From contig CANFWH010000001.1 of assembly GCA_947450645.1 (NCBI GenBank), positions 62,001-126,000 of the forward strand: DNA of 64,000 nt. The letters run 5' to 3'. Position numbers and translations under genes: made by a program. Positions 35,568 to 47,223 of the stretch are shown here, in pieces (the first letter of the stretch is position 1; each line of letters opens with the position of its first letter). The notes below the pieces were generated by a model that had not been told where the DNA came from, made no database searches, and saw nothing but the letters and a program-made list of their open reading frames with translations. Source of the stretch: Comamonadaceae bacterium. Lineage in GTDB: Bacteria > Pseudomonadota > Gammaproteobacteria > Burkholderiales > Burkholderiaceae_C.

Positions 35568-35997
35568 TGCAATGCGCATAAAGACTAAGAGCGTGGTCTG
35601 CTAATTCAAAGCCTTTAGATTTTGCAACCGCATGCTGTTTAGCCTCAATAGCCGCATCAAAAAACTCCTCGACTTTACCGCAATCTAGACACACCAAATG
35701 GTCGTGATGTTGCGCATCAGCTAGCTCATACATCGCCCGCCCAGCGCCGCCCGCACCCGGCCCATTTGCTTCGCTACTGGCAAAGTGGTTACGACTCAAA
35801 ATACCTGCTTGTTCAAACTGCGCAAGTACGCGATATACCGTTGCCAAACCAATATCTTGGTTATCGGCCATCAAATGACGATACACATCTTCTGCACTCA
35901 AATGGCGCTCATGACCCGCATTTTGATTTTGAAATAACTCCAAAACTTTAAGGCGCGGCGTAGTCGTTTTCAGTCCAATGTTCTTTAGGTTTTGCAT
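35530..35997 (-). CDS. fur: ferric uptake regulator Fur, with Gly/Ala-rich insertion
   Basis: A 155-residue Fur. The winged helix N-domain ([31 protein letters not shown]) is followed by metal-binding [16 protein letters not shown] and the second Cys-containing SLYAHC motif. Between the RNHF strand and [11 protein letters not shown] lies an extra stretch, [16 protein letters not shown], where common Fur proteins have only a few residues. Codirectional genes are absent; it diverges from bamE and overlaps the hprK 3-prime end. Confidence 0.95.
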   Translation of the reverse strand: MQNLKNIGLKTTTPRLKVLELFQNQNAGHERHLSAEDVYRHLMADNQDIGLATVYRVLAQFEQAGILSRNHFASSEANGPGAGGAGRAMYELADAQHHDHLVCLDCGKVEEFFDAAIEAKQHAVAKSKGFELADHALSLYAHCTKKVCPSRPVGV

Positions 35998-36050
35998 AGA
36001 ATGTATCTCTTACTTTTTTAATTCGCGACTGCGTGATTTTGCTTCATTCT

Positions 36051-36587
36051 ATGCACCCTATTTTTGTTGCTGCCTTTACAATTACCCTCACTGTTAGCTT
36101 AACGGCGTGCAGCTCACGCCCCACGCTTAGCGTGCCAAACGCCATCAAACCCTATAAATCTGAAGTCGTCCAAGGCAACTTTGTCTCTAGCGAACAAGTC
36201 GCTGCGCTTCGCCCAGGTATGCCGCGCACGCAAGTGCGTAACATTTTAGGAACCCCCCTACTCACCGACGTCTTTCACGCCAACCGCTGGGACTATGTCT
36301 TTACCATCGAGCGCGATGGCGTCGTCTCCAAGGCACTACGTCTCACCGTGTACTTCAATGGTGATCAATTAGTACGCTGGGATGGTGACACAATGCCAAG
36401 CGAAACAGAGTTTGTTCAAACACTTACCTCTGGCCGAAAAATTGGCAAGATACCGCAACTTACCGCTAGCGACAAAGAGCTTGCTGATTTTGCGAATCGA
36501 GAAAATTCCGCCGTCAAGCCTTCAGCAAACAACAATGAGCCTGCCGCGGTGAGCAATAAAATATATCCCCCTCTAGAGTCCAATTGA
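36051..36587 (+). CDS. bamE: outer membrane assembly lipoprotein BamE (SmpA/OmlA)
   Basis: About 178 residues from ATG 36051; a GTG at 36033 is in frame but adds only a few residues before the signal peptide. Lipoprotein signal with lipobox LTAC (Cys near residue 20). The BamE domain follows with LRPGMPRTQVRNILGTPLLTD and WDYVFTIERDG. The C-terminal tail (about 130-178) is longer than in E. coli BamE and low in complexity. It works in the BAM complex at the outer membrane. The fur-bamE-dapB order is common in Burkholderiales. Confidence 0.93.
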   Translation: MHPIFVAAFTITLTVSLTACSSRPTLSVPNAIKPYKSEVVQGNFVSSEQVAALRPGMPRTQVRNILGTPLLTDVFHANRWDYVFTIERDGVVSKALRLTVYFNGDQLVRWDGDTMPSETEFVQTLTSGRKIGKIPQLTASDKELADFANRENSAVKPSANNNEPAAVSNKIYPPLESN

Positions 36588-36593
36588 TCAACT

Positions 36594-37358
36594 ATGACAA
36601 CGCCAAAATTTGATATCGCCGAAAAATTAAAAGTTGCCGTATCTGGCAGTTCTGGTCGCATGGGCAAGATGCTGATCGACGCGATTAACGCATCCGATGA
36701 CTGTGAGCTCGCAGGGCAACTGGACATTGGCATCGACATTCACGCCGAACTAAAAAATGCGGACTACCTGATCGACTTCACGCGTCCAGAAGGCACACTC
36801 GCGCACATCAAAGTATGTCAAGAGTTAGGCGTAAAAATGGTTATTGGCACAACTGGCTTTAGCGATGCCGAAAAAGCCATCATTGCGGCAGCCAGCAAAG
36901 ACATCGCCATCATGATGGCTCCCAATATGAGCGTCGGCGTCAACGTCACTCTGAAGCTGCTAGAGATGGCAGCCAAAGCCATGAGCACCGGCTACGACAT
37001 AGAAATCATTGAAGCCCATCACCGCCACAAGGTAGACGCTCCATCAGGCACGGCACTCAAAATGGGTGAGGTGATTGCAGGCGCTTTAGGACGCGATCTA
37101 AAAGACTGCGCCGTCTACGCACGCGAAGGCGTGACGGGCGAGCGTGACCCCTCCTCTATTGGTTTTGCCACGATTCGAGGCGGCGACATTGTGGGCGACC
37201 ACACGGTTTTATTTGCTGGCACAGGCGAGCGCATCGAGATTGCGCACAAATCGTCTAGCCGCGAAACCTACGCGCAAGGAAGTCTACGAGCCGTGCGCTA
37301 TTTGGCCACGCAAAAGACGGGCATGTTCGATATGTTTGATGTGCTGGGGTTGAAATAA
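36594..37358 (+). CDS. dapB: 4-hydroxy-tetrahydrodipicolinate reductase
   Basis: A 254-residue DapB. It has an N-terminal NAD(P) motif [20 protein letters not shown], and the active-site [19 protein letters not shown] with its His pair and Lys. It reduces hydroxy-tetrahydrodipicolinate in lysine and diaminopimelate synthesis. It starts 6 nt after bamE. Its TAA stop overlaps the apparent ATA start of cca. Confidence 0.96.
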   Translation: MTTPKFDIAEKLKVAVSGSSGRMGKMLIDAINASDDCELAGQLDIGIDIHAELKNADYLIDFTRPEGTLAHIKVCQELGVKMVIGTTGFSDAEKAIIAAASKDIAIMMAPNMSVGVNVTLKLLEMAAKAMSTGYDIEIIEAHHRHKVDAPSGTALKMGEVIAGALGRDLKDCAVYAREGVTGERDPSSIGFATIRGGDIVGDHTVLFAGTGERIEIAHKSSSRETYAQGSLRAVRYLATQKTGMFDMFDVLGLK

Positions 37359-38467
37359 AAACCTACCTCGTTGGCGGCGCCATTCGGGATGCACTCTTAG
37401 GTCTTTCCGTTAAAGACCACGACTGGGTGGTTGTGGGTGCAAGCCCGCAGGCCATGCTGGATAAGGGCTTCCAGCCGATTGGCAAGGATTTCCCCGTATT
37501 TTTAGATCCTAAATCACACGAAGAATACGCCCTCGCCCGCACCGAGCGCAAGACCGCCAAGGGCTACCACGGCTTTGCGTTTTATGCCGATGAGGATGTG
37601 ACGCTAGAGCAAGACCTGAGTCGTCGCGATTTAACCGTCAACGCGATGGCCATTGAGGCGGAGCACTTCGACAAGCTCAGTGCGAACGGATCAAACCACC
37701 TCATCGACCCGTATCACGGACAGCGCGACATTAAGCAAAAAATCCTGCGCCACGTCACACTCGCCTTCCGCGAAGACCCTGTGCGCATCTTGCGTGTGGC
37801 AAGGTTTGCAGCGCGGTTTTCTGACTTCTCCATCGCACCCGAGACGATGGTTTTGATGCGCGGCATGGTCGCCAATAGTGAAGCGGATAGCTTGGTCGCT
37901 GAGCGCATCTGGCAAGAGATTGCCAAAGGTTTGATGGAAGCCAAGCCGTCGCGCATATTTGAAGTTTTGCAACACTGCGGCTTACTCCAAAAGCTTTTGC
38001 CAAGCCTTGTGGATAACGCCGCAGCCCTTATTGCGCTTGATCTTGCAGCCAACCGTAATCATGCCCTGCCAGTCAGATTTGCGACCTTGCAATTGCCAGC
38101 CGATGCATTGAAAGCACCGAGTGATTGCATCGCCATATCGCAAAACCTTACAGATAAAGGCGTGCAGCTTAATAATGTCTGCAAAGCCATATCTAATAAG
38201 GCTTTCAGCGCTTTAGATGTTTTTAATCTGCTGCAATCATTCGATGCTATTCGGCAACCCGAGCGCTTTGCACTGATCCTGCAAGCGGCAAGTTGCACCC
38301 ACCCAAACATCGACACAGCACCGCTAACCGCTGCTGTGCAAGCCACGCTGGCTGTGGCTTCCCAGCCAATTGCCGAAGCGGCGATGAAGCATGGGCTCAA
38401 GGGTGAGCAAGTGGGCGAGCGCATCAATGCCGCTCGCATCCAAGCCATTAAAGTCGCATTGCTTTAG
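37355..38467 (+). CDS. cca: CCA tRNA nucleotidyltransferase with apparent ATA start and no HD motif
   Basis: Adds CCA to tRNA 3-prime ends. The conserved N-terminus [15 protein letters not shown] and the catalytic KDHDWVVVG (metal-binding Asp-x-Asp) are encoded at about 37361-37435. The first canonical start in frame is GTG 37427, downstream of both motifs and therefore not workable. The frame is closed by a TGA at 37337, and the only plausible upstream start is ATA 37355-37357, inside the dapB stop overlap. That gives about 370 residues. Motifs further on: [41 protein letters not shown]. coli Cca has a C-terminal HD phosphohydrolase domain (about 412 total); here that region is shortened with no HD motif. 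It overlaps hemE by 20 bp at the 3-prime ends. Confidence 0.85.
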   Translation: MKTYLVGGAIRDALLGLSVKDHDWVVVGASPQAMLDKGFQPIGKDFPVFLDPKSHEEYALARTERKTAKGYHGFAFYADEDVTLEQDLSRRDLTVNAMAIEAEHFDKLSANGSNHLIDPYHGQRDIKQKILRHVTLAFREDPVRILRVARFAARFSDFSIAPETMVLMRGMVANSEADSLVAERIWQEIAKGLMEAKPSRIFEVLQHCGLLQKLLPSLVDNAAALIALDLAANRNHALPVRFATLQLPADALKAPSDCIAISQNLTDKGVQLNNVCKAISNKAFSALDVFNLLQSFDAIRQPERFALILQAASCTHPNIDTAPLTAAVQATLAVASQPIAEAAMKHGLKGEQVGERINAARIQAIKVALL

Positions 38468-39536
38468 ATTGAGAATGCACCGCTTCCACTAGCGCCGTCA
38501 CATGCTCTGGCGGTGTGAACTGGCTGATGCCGTGACCGAGATTAAAAACGTGACCCGTGCCGCGAGTCGTTGCATCCATGTGCGGTTTGCCAAAGCTATC
38601 CAACACCCGTACAACTTCGGTCGCAATCTGATCAGGCTTGGCAAACAAGATATTCGGATCGATATTGCCTTGCAATGATTTATTCGCTCCGACTATGGCG
38701 CGCGCCTTGCCCAGACTCATCGTCCAGTCCAAGCCCAACACATCGCAGTCAAGGTCTTTCATTTCGTCTAACCACAGCCCGCCGCCCTTGGTGAACACGA
38801 GGCGCGGCACGACTGAGCCGTCTATGCCCGTGCGTTTCAATTGAGCGAGAACCCGCTTGGTGTACGCCAAACTAAACGTTTGAAAAGCGCCATCCGCCAG
38901 CACACCGCCCCACGAGTCAAACACCATCACGGCCTGTGCGCCCGCATCAATTTGCGCATTCAAATAAGCCGCCACGCTATCGGCGTTAATCGCCAAGATG
39001 CGATGCATCAAATCTGGACGCGAATACATCAACGATTTGACCAGACGATAGTCGTCCGAGCCTTTGCCCTCGACCATGTAGCAAGCCAGTGTCCACGGGC
39101 TGCCCGAAAAACCAATCAGCGGCACCGCCTTGTCGCCGCGCAAAGCCAGCGCTTTGCGAATCGACGCAACCGCATCAAACACATAGCGCAGCTTGTTCAT
39201 GTCGGGCACAGCCAGCTTGTCCACCGCAGCTTCGTCCCGCACCACCTGCGCAAAACGCGGGCCTTCGCCCTCGGCAAACGTCAGGCCAAGTCCCATGGCG
39301 TCGGGCACGGTGAGGATGTCGGAGAACAAAATCGCCGCATCCAATGGATAGCGATCCAGCGGCTGCATCGTCACCTCAGTCGCGTAATCAGGATTGGTCG
39401 CCAAGCCCATAAAACTGCCCGCCAGAGCACGCGTAGCGCGGTACTCAGGCAAATAGCGACCCGCCTGACGCATTAACCAAACAGGGGTGTAAGGAGTAGG
39501 TTTGCCAACACAGGCATCTAAAAAAACACGATTCAT
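38448..39536 (-). CDS. hemE: uroporphyrinogen decarboxylase
   Basis: A 362-residue Hem[17 protein letters not shown] at the N-terminus is the family signature, followed by [28 protein letters not shown] and the C-terminal NLGHGI. It decarboxylates uroporphyrinogen III to coproporphyrinogen III in heme synthesis. It lies 10 nt downstream of ccsB, linking heme supply and cytochrome c maturation. Confidence 0.97.
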   Translation of the reverse strand: MNRVFLDACVGKPTPYTPVWLMRQAGRYLPEYRATRALAGSFMGLATNPDYATEVTMQPLDRYPLDAAILFSDILTVPDAMGLGLTFAEGEGPRFAQVVRDEAAVDKLAVPDMNKLRYVFDAVASIRKALALRGDKAVPLIGFSGSPWTLACYMVEGKGSDDYRLVKSLMYSRPDLMHRILAINADSVAAYLNAQIDAGAQAVMVFDSWGGVLADGAFQTFSLAYTKRVLAQLKRTGIDGSVVPRLVFTKGGGLWLDEMKDLDCDVLGLDWTMSLGKARAIVGANKSLQGNIDPNILFAKPDQIATEVVRVLDSFGKPHMDATTRGTGHVFNLGHGISQFTPPEHVTALVEAVHSQSKAMRL

Positions 39537-39546
39537 AAACTAAAAA

Positions 39547-40677
39547 CTAAAGCGTCCCGTAAGAGTGCAAACCACTCAAAAACATATTCACACCAAGGAA
39601 GGCAAACGTGGTCACTAGTAATCCAACCAACGCCCACCAAGCCGCCACAACCCCGCGTAAGCCCTTAACCAGCCGCATATGCAGCCACGCGGCGTAGTTC
39701 AGCCATACGATCAGCGCCCACGTCTCTTTCGGGTCCCAGCTCCAATAACCGCCCCATGCCTCAGCCGCCCAAAATGCGCCCAGCACCGTGGCAATAGTGA
39801 AGAAGGAAAAGCCCACGGCGATGGCTTTGTACATCAGGTCATCCATCACTTCTAACGTAGGCAAGGTCGACATCACATAGGAGTTGGGAAAGCGCTTTTT
39901 AAGCAGGTACGCCGCAGCCACCATGGCCGAGAGCGAGAACGTCCCGTAACCAATAAAGTTGGCCGGCACATGCACTTTCATCCACCAGCTTTTGAGCGCA
40001 GGAACCAGCGGCTGGATGTCCGACGCATCACGTACAAAGGTGTACCAAAGCAAAAATCCCACCGCAGCGGACACCACCAGCATCACAAATGCGCCGAGCG
40101 TTTTTGTTTTGTAAATCTCTTCGTAATAAAGATAGAACAACGTGGTCAACCAGCAAAACAGAACAAAAACTTCATACAAATTGGAGACAGGAATATGCCC
40201 AATGTCCGCGCCAATCAAGTAGCTCTCGTACCAGCGCACCATCATGCCCACCAGCGCCGCCATCACGGCCACCCACGCCATCTTGGAGGCGATATTGGCA
40301 AACGCCGTCGCCTGCGATTTAACCAGCAGCCCCAGCCAATAAAACAACGTACTCAAAAAGAACAGCACGCTCATCCACATGATCGCCGTTTGACTGGCTA
40401 AAAAATATTTGAGCATGAAGGCGGTGTTGGCACGTGGCAATTGCCCCGCGTAAATCCAAATCGATATCAACGAGAGCGCAGCAACAGCAAGCACAAGCAC
40501 TCGCACTGGCCGCCAAAACCAAGCCATAGCGACCAAAGCAGGTACAACGCCTACGAGTACACCCACTTCGTAGTAGTCCATGTAGGTGTAGTAGCGAGTT
40601 AGCGCAAAGATGGCGCCACCCAAAACCAAAGCGGCAAAGAGCCAATCAAAGGGGCTGCGTTTGAAATATGTGTTCAT
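39547..40677 (-). CDS. ccsB: cytochrome c biogenesis protein CcsB (ResC/CcsA-type, System II)
   Basis: A 376-residue membrane protein with about eight helices and the heme-handling WWD-type motif WGGYWSWDPKETWALIVWLNY near residues 309-329. It exports and presents heme for c-type cytochrome maturation in System II. The ResB partner gene is not in the window next to it, which is unusual because resB and ccsB often sit together; it may lie elsewhere. Codirectional with hemE. It diverges from udh. Confidence 0.92.
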   Translation of the reverse strand: MNTYFKRSPFDWLFAALVLGGAIFALTRYYTYMDYYEVGVLVGVVPALVAMAWFWRPVRVLVLAVAALSLISIWIYAGQLPRANTAFMLKYFLASQTAIMWMSVLFFLSTLFYWLGLLVKSQATAFANIASKMAWVAVMAALVGMMVRWYESYLIGADIGHIPVSNLYEVFVLFCWLTTLFYLYYEEIYKTKTLGAFVMLVVSAAVGFLLWYTFVRDASDIQPLVPALKSWWMKVHVPANFIGYGTFSLSAMVAAAYLLKKRFPNSYVMSTLPTLEVMDDLMYKAIAVGFSFFTIATVLGAFWAAEAWGGYWSWDPKETWALIVWLNYAAWLHMRLVKGLRGVVAAWWALVGLLVTTFAFLGVNMFLSGLHSYGTL

Positions 40678-40747
40678 AGTCTGAGTTTAACGGCTGGCTA
40701 GCTTCAAACCTATGGTTTACACGTAGCACTCAGACCGATTCAGGGCT

Positions 40748-40753
40748 TATACT
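40748..40753 (+). promoter_or_regulatory. candidate -10 box for the udh operon
   Basis: TATACT ends 7 nt before the palindromic operator at 40761-40776. A start of transcription near 40760 would let a LacI-type repressor bound to the operator block initiation. No convincing -35 is seen at 17 nt, so this is tentative. Confidence 0.4.
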
Positions 40754-40760
40754 ACACCAA

Positions 40761-40776
40761 ATGATAGCGCTACCAT
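40761..40776. promoter_or_regulatory. LacI-type operator upstream of udh
   Basis: ATGATAGCGCTACCAT is a near-palindrome with one mismatch. It is identical to the site at 62129-62144 and one base from the perfect palindrome at 63235-63250. LacI/GalR repressors bind such sites with a central CG. The shared sequence predicts that the regulator encoded at 62157 controls the udh-TRAP operon too. Confidence 0.85.
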
Positions 40777-40801
40777 TTAGACTCGAATTCACGATCCAAC
40801 A

Positions 40802-42627
<1,826 letters not shown>

Positions 42628-42631
42628 CACG

Positions 42632-43117
42632 ATGAAGCTGTTTTCTAAGCTGTGTTTGTGGCTGTCAAATGGTTCACTTCATTTGGCTAGGATCGCTTTG
42701 TTGGGGCTCGGGATCATCGTCATTATTGGTGTGGTGCGGCGTTACGTTTTTAATAACGAGCCGCCCTACACCGAGCAAGTCGCTCTCTTACTCATGATCT
42801 CGGTTGCCATGTTTGGCGCGGCTGCGGGCGTGCGCGAGTCAGGCCATATCGGCCTTGACTCGGTCGTCAAGCTGCTACCGAAACCTGTGCAACGCAGCAT
42901 TCACGTGCTCGCAGAAATTATCATTCTTAGCTTTGGCGTGGTGCTGTTTGTGGGGGGGCTTGAGATGGCAACATCGACTTACCACGACACGATTCCAACG
43001 CTTGGCATCTCTGAAATCTTTCGTTATTTGCCCGTACTCATCGCTGCCATTTTGATTGTTCTTTTTTCCATCGAACACCTGTTGCAATTTGCATTTAACC
43101 GCAAGCAGTCCACCTAG
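42632..43117 (+). CDS. dctQ: TRAP transporter small permease (DctQ family)
   Basis: A 161-residue membrane protein with four hydrophobic helices, including LLGLGIIVIIGVVRRYV and VALLLMISVAMFGAAAGVRESGH-type segments with the conserved RExxH-like loop. It is the small membrane subunit of the sodium-driven TRAP transporter. It sits 4 nt after dctP and 8 nt before dctM. Confidence 0.9.
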   Translation: MKLFSKLCLWLSNGSLHLARIALLGLGIIVIIGVVRRYVFNNEPPYTEQVALLLMISVAMFGAAAGVRESGHIGLDSVVKLLPKPVQRSIHVLAEIIILSFGVVLFVGGLEMATSTYHDTIPTLGISEIFRYLPVLIAAILIVLFSIEHLLQFAFNRKQST

Positions 43118-43125
43118 GAGTCCTC

Positions 43126-44478
43126 ATGGAACTCGCCGTCTTATGCCTTAGCTTTTTATTGTTTTTGATACTCGGCGTTCCTGTCGCGTTTTCGATTGGT
43201 CTGGCATGCATCGCCACCTTTGCCGTCGAGGGTTTGCCCATTGCAACGGCCATCCAAATGATGGTCTCGGGCATGAATGTGTTTTCGTTTTTAGCGATTC
43301 CATTTTTTATCTTTTCGGGCGAACTCATGCTGCACGGTGGCATTGCCGACAAGATCATGGACTTTGCTCGTAGCCTTGTCGGGCATTGCCGTGGCGGCTT
43401 GGGGCTTGCCAACGTGATGGCATCGACGCTGTTCGGTGGCGTCTCGGGCTCTCCCGTTGCCGACACATCGGCAATGGGCGGCGTGATGATCCCGATTATG
43501 AAGCGCGAGGGCTATAGCGCGGACTATGCGGTCAACGTAACCACGCACGCATCGCTCACGGGCGCGCTGATGCCAACCTCGCATAACATCATCATTTATG
43601 CGTTTGCTGCACAAGCCGCAACGGGCATGATTGATGGTCACAGCATCCACGGCGTGTCGATTGGCGAGCTCATGTTTGCGGGTCTCATCCCTGTGTTTTG
43701 GATCATGGTTTGTATGCTGATTGCCGCGTACTGGCAAGCCGTGAAGAATGGCTTCCCCAAGCGCGCGGACGGCAGCTCCATGCTCGAGCGCTTCCCAGGC
43801 TGGGCGCACGTGCTGCGTACTTTTATTGCCGCTGTGCCAGGTCTCTTTGTCATTGCGATTATTTTGTTTTGCGTGATGCGCGGCGTGGCAACCGCGACCG
43901 AAGCCTCGGCCATTGCGGTCGCGTATTCCTTGGTGCTTACAGGCGTGGTGTACCGCACGCTGAATCGCGAAAAATTATTTAAAGCGCTAGGCAAAGCGGC
44001 CAAAACCACGGGCGTCATCTTGCTGCTGATTGGCGTCTCCAACATGCTGCGCTGGCAATTGGCCAATTTGGAAATCCCCGAGATCATTGAGCACGCGCTA
44101 CTCACTGCCACGCAAACGCCTTGGCTGATGCTGCTCTACATCAACATCATCCAAATCTTTTTAGGCATCTTTTTAGATATGGCGGCGCACATCTTGATTA
44201 CCACGCCGCTGTTCTTGCCGCTGGCGATTCAAATGGGTATGGGCCCTGTGCAATTTGGCATGATGCTCTTGCTCAATTGCGCGCTAGGGTTGGCGCACCC
44301 GCCTGTGGGTACGGTGCAATTTGTCGGTTGTGCTATTGGCGAAATCTCTATTGGCGAAGCCACCAAGACTGCGTGGCCTTACTACCTCGCTATTTGGGTG
44401 GCGATTTGTTTAGTCACTTACGTCCCCATGTTCTCAACATGGTTGCCCTCGTTGATTGCGGGTCATGCGGTTTATTGA
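43126..44478 (+). CDS. dctM: TRAP transporter large permease (DctM family)
   Basis: A 450-residue polytopic protein (about 12 helices) with the family features FLAIPFFIFSGELM, GSPVADTSAMGGVMIP and HPPVGTVQF. It is the sodium-coupled channel of the TRAP system taking the substrate from DctP across the inner membrane. Confidence 0.94.
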   Translation: MELAVLCLSFLLFLILGVPVAFSIGLACIATFAVEGLPIATAIQMMVSGMNVFSFLAIPFFIFSGELMLHGGIADKIMDFARSLVGHCRGGLGLANVMASTLFGGVSGSPVADTSAMGGVMIPIMKREGYSADYAVNVTTHASLTGALMPTSHNIIIYAFAAQAATGMIDGHSIHGVSIGELMFAGLIPVFWIMVCMLIAAYWQAVKNGFPKRADGSSMLERFPGWAHVLRTFIAAVPGLFVIAIILFCVMRGVATATEASAIAVAYSLVLTGVVYRTLNREKLFKALGKAAKTTGVILLLIGVSNMLRWQLANLEIPEIIEHALLTATQTPWLMLLYINIIQIFLGIFLDMAAHILITTPLFLPLAIQMGMGPVQFGMMLLLNCALGLAHPPVGTVQFVGCAIGEISIGEATKTAWPYYLAIWVAICLVTYVPMFSTWLPSLIAGHAVY

Positions 44479-44488
44479 CGCCAAAGTT

Positions 44489-45463
44489 ATGATGCGCCCT
44501 CTATTCGTTTTAGCGATCGCGCTGCAAGCCATATCCAGTGTGGCTTACAGCCAGTCCATTGCAGCTTTTCCAACGCATCCCGTCACGCTCGTTGTGCCCT
44601 TCGCGCCTGGCGGTGGCACGGACATTGGCGCCCGCTTGATTGCCAACAAGCTGACGCAAAAATGGGGGCAATCCGTTATCGTGGACAACAAAGGCGGGGC
44701 AGGCGGCGTGCTGGGCGCGGACGTGGTGGCTAAAGCCAAAGCGGACGGCTATACGTTACTCTTTGGTAACGTAGGTACGCAGTCAATCAATCCTGCACTC
44801 TATAAAAAGTTGCCCTATAACTTTGAAACGGCTTTTGCGCCTGTGTCGCTCGTTGCCGAGTTACCTTTCTTTTTGATGGCCTCGCCCAGCTTCGCGCCCA
44901 AGACAACCCGCGAGCTAATTGCTTACGCTAAAGCCAATCCAGACAAAGTGACTTATGCATCGTCAGGCAATGGCGGCTCGCCTCATTTATCAGCTGAAGT
45001 ATTTCAAGCGATGGCAGGCGTCAAGTTCACGCACATCCCGTACAAAGGTGGCGGCCCTGCCATGAACGACCTGATGGCAGGACACGTCAATATTTTGTTT
45101 GCGTCGGTGCTAGAGTCCATCGGCTTTATTCAGTCTAGCAAGCTCCATGCGCTCGCAGTGACCACGAAAACACGCTCTAGCGCTGCGCCCACTGTTCCCA
45201 CCATTGCCGAATCTGGACTGGCGGGCTTTGAGTCAGGATCGTGGATTGGCATCCTCGCGCCTGCGGGGACGCCCCAAGCCATCATCGACAAAATTGCGGC
45301 GGATGTAAAAGAAGCGCTCACGCATCAAGATACAAGAGACGCATTTGCCAAACAAGGCGCAAACCCAATTGGCTCAACGCCTGCACAGTTCAAGGCGTTG
45401 ATTGATACGGATTTGAAGCGCTATACGAAAATCATTCAAGAGAAAAATATTTCAATTGAATAA
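44489..45463 (+). CDS. Bug/TctC-family periplasmic receptor
   Basis: About 324 residues from ATG 44489; ATG 44465 and the earliest start 44456 would overlap dctM and precede the signal peptide. Signal peptide RPLFVLAIALQAISSVAYS. Mature start FPTHPVTLVVPFAPGGGTDIGARL is the Bug signature (venus flytrap, carboxylate binding by water-mediated contacts). No TctA/TctB permease is adjacent, which is normal for orphan Bug proteins. Ligand unknown; perhaps a sugar acid. Confidence 0.88.
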   Translation: MMRPLFVLAIALQAISSVAYSQSIAAFPTHPVTLVVPFAPGGGTDIGARLIANKLTQKWGQSVIVDNKGGAGGVLGADVVAKAKADGYTLLFGNVGTQSINPALYKKLPYNFETAFAPVSLVAELPFFLMASPSFAPKTTRELIAYAKANPDKVTYASSGNGGSPHLSAEVFQAMAGVKFTHIPYKGGGPAMNDLMAGHVNILFASVLESIGFIQSSKLHALAVTTKTRSSAAPTVPTIAESGLAGFESGSWIGILAPAGTPQAIIDKIAADVKEALTHQDTRDAFAKQGANPIGSTPAQFKALIDTDLKRYTKIIQEKNISIE

Positions 45464-45477
45464 AAATTAACCAGCCT

Positions 45478-47223
45478 GTGAAAAAAACTTATTCAGAACT
45501 GAGATCCGCCCGCTGGTTCGCCCCCGACGATGTTCGCTCTTTTGGTCACCGCTCACGTGTGATGCAACTGGGCTATGGACCTGCGGATTGGGTGGGCAAA
45601 CCTGTCATTGCGATTTTGAACACTTGGTCGGACATGAACACTTGCCACGGGCACTTTAAGCAGCGCGTGGAAGACGTGAAGCGTGGTGTCTTGCAGGCGG
45701 GAGGCTTCCCGCTAGAGTTCCCTGCGCTGTCGTTAGATGAGCCGACGATGAAGCCGACGACCATGCTCTATCGCAACTTGCTCGCGATGGAAACCGAGGA
45801 ACAAATTCGCTCGCACCCCATTGATGGTGTGGTGCTGATGGGCGGCTGCGACAAGACCACGCCCGGGCTCATCATGGGCGCAATGTCTGCTGGCGTGCCG
45901 TTTATCTATTTGCCTGCGGGCCCGATGCTGCGCGGCAATTGGCGCGGCAAGCCGCTCGGGTCGGGCTCGGACACTTGGAAGTTGTGGGACGAGCGCCGTG
46001 CGGGCAAACTGACCGCAGAACAATGGACAGAAGTGGAAGGCGGCATTGCGCGTAGCCACGGCCACTGCATGACCATGGGCACGGCCAGCACGATGACGGG
46101 TATTGCCGAGGCCTGCGGCTTTACGCTGCCAAACGCATCCAGCATTCCTGCCGTGGACGCAGGGCACATCCGTATGTCGGCCGAGTGTGGTCGACGCATC
46201 GTAGAGATGATTTGGGAAGACCTCACACCAGCCAAAATGCTGACGCGCCAAAATTTTGAAAACGGCATCACCGTCGCCATGGCGATGGGCTGTTCGACCA
46301 ACGCCATCATTCATTTGATTGCGATGTCCCGCCGAGCGGGTGAACACTGCGCAGTGAGTCTTACCGACTTTGACACTGCCAGCCGAAAAGTTCCCGTGAT
46401 CGCGAACATCAGACCCAGCGGCGATACCTACTTGATGGAAGACTTTTATTACGCAGGAGGACTCGCGGGCATGATGACGCGGCTCACCGATCACTTGCAT
46501 TTGGATGCAATGACGGCAAGCGGCGTGACTTTGCAGGAAACGCTCAAAGACGCGATGGTGCACAACGATGATGTGATTCGTCCACTTAGCAACCCCATCT
46601 ACGCGGAAGGCTCACTGGCTGTGCTGCGCGGCAACATTGCTCCTGGCGGCTGCGTCATCAAACCATCGGCTTGCGCACCAAAATTCTTCAAACACACGGG
46701 CCGTGCGCTGGTATACGACAGCTACGAAGCGCTCAAAAAAGACACCGATAACCTAGAGCTCGACGTCACGGAAGACGACATCCTGATCCTGCGCAACTAC
46801 GGTCCGCAAGGTGCTGGCATGCCCGAATCGGGGATGCTCCCGATCCCGACGAAGCTAGTCAAACAAGGCGTGCGCGACATGATCCGCATTTCAGATGCAC
46901 GCATGAGCGGCACGAGCTACGGCGCGTGCATCTTGCACGTCAGCCCAGAAGCTGCCATTGGTGGACCACTGGCGCTCGTCACAACTGGCGACATGATTAC
47001 GGTGGATGTGCCCGCTCGAACGATCAATTTGAATGTAAGCAGTGAGGAGCTAACTGCCCGCAAAGCCATATGGGATAAGGCGTCCACAAGTGCCAAACCA
47101 CGCTGGGAGCGTGGCTACGGCTTTATGTTTAAGCAGCACGTGATGCAAGCCGAGACGGGTTGTGATTTTGATTTTTTAGAGACTAGCTTTGGCGCTCCAG
47201 TGCCTGAGCCTGACATTCACTAA
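45478..47223 (+). CDS. IlvD/Edd-family sugar-acid dehydratase (L-arabinonate dehydratase-like)
   Basis: A 581-residue protein starting at GTG. It has Fe-S and Mg site motifs NTWSDMNTCHGHF, MGGCDKTTPG and HCMTMGTASTMT, each with a cluster Cys, then MGCSTNAIIHL. The C-terminal region contains SDARMSGTSYGACILHVSPEA. Sequence style fits the pentonate/hexonate dehydratase subgroup of the ILVD/EDD family rather than IlvD. Substrate could be L-arabinonate, D-galactonate or a related acid. It follows the TRAP and Bug genes and converges with the minus-strand operon, overlapping it by 4 nt. Confidence 0.87.
   Translation: MKKTYSELRSARWFAPDDVRSFGHRSRVMQLGYGPADWVGKPVIAILNTWSDMNTCHGHFKQRVEDVKRGVLQAGGFPLEFPALSLDEPTMKPTTMLYRNLLAMETEEQIRSHPIDGVVLMGGCDKTTPGLIMGAMSAGVPFIYLPAGPMLRGNWRGKPLGSGSDTWKLWDERRAGKLTAEQWTEVEGGIARSHGHCMTMGTASTMTGIAEACGFTLPNASSIPAVDAGHIRMSAECGRRIVEMIWEDLTPAKMLTRQNFENGITVAMAMGCSTNAIIHLIAMSRRAGEHCAVSLTDFDTASRKVPVIANIRPSGDTYLMEDFYYAGGLAGMMTRLTDHLHLDAMTASGVTLQETLKDAMVHNDDVIRPLSNPIYAEGSLAVLRGNIAPGGCVIKPSACAPKFFKHTGRALVYDSYEALKKDTDNLELDVTEDDILILRNYGPQGAGMPESGMLPIPTKLVKQGVRDMIRISDARMSGTSYGACILHVSPEAAIGGPLALVTTGDMITVDVPARTINLNVSSEELTARKAIWDKASTSAKPRWERGYGFMFKQHVMQAETGCDFDFLETSFGAPVPEPDIH

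Noticed and set aside
37427-38467. cca starting at GTG 37427
   Set aside because: It would delete the GGAIRD and Asp-x-Asp catalytic motifs encoded just upstream in the same frame.
38841-39476. Long plus-strand frame opposite hemE
   Set aside because: Shadow of hemE; composition is His/Arg-rich as expected of an antisense frame, with no family similarity.
45733-46563. 276-residue minus-strand frame opposite the IlvD/Edd dehydratase
   Set aside because: Antisense shadow, rich in His and Arg, without recognisable domains.
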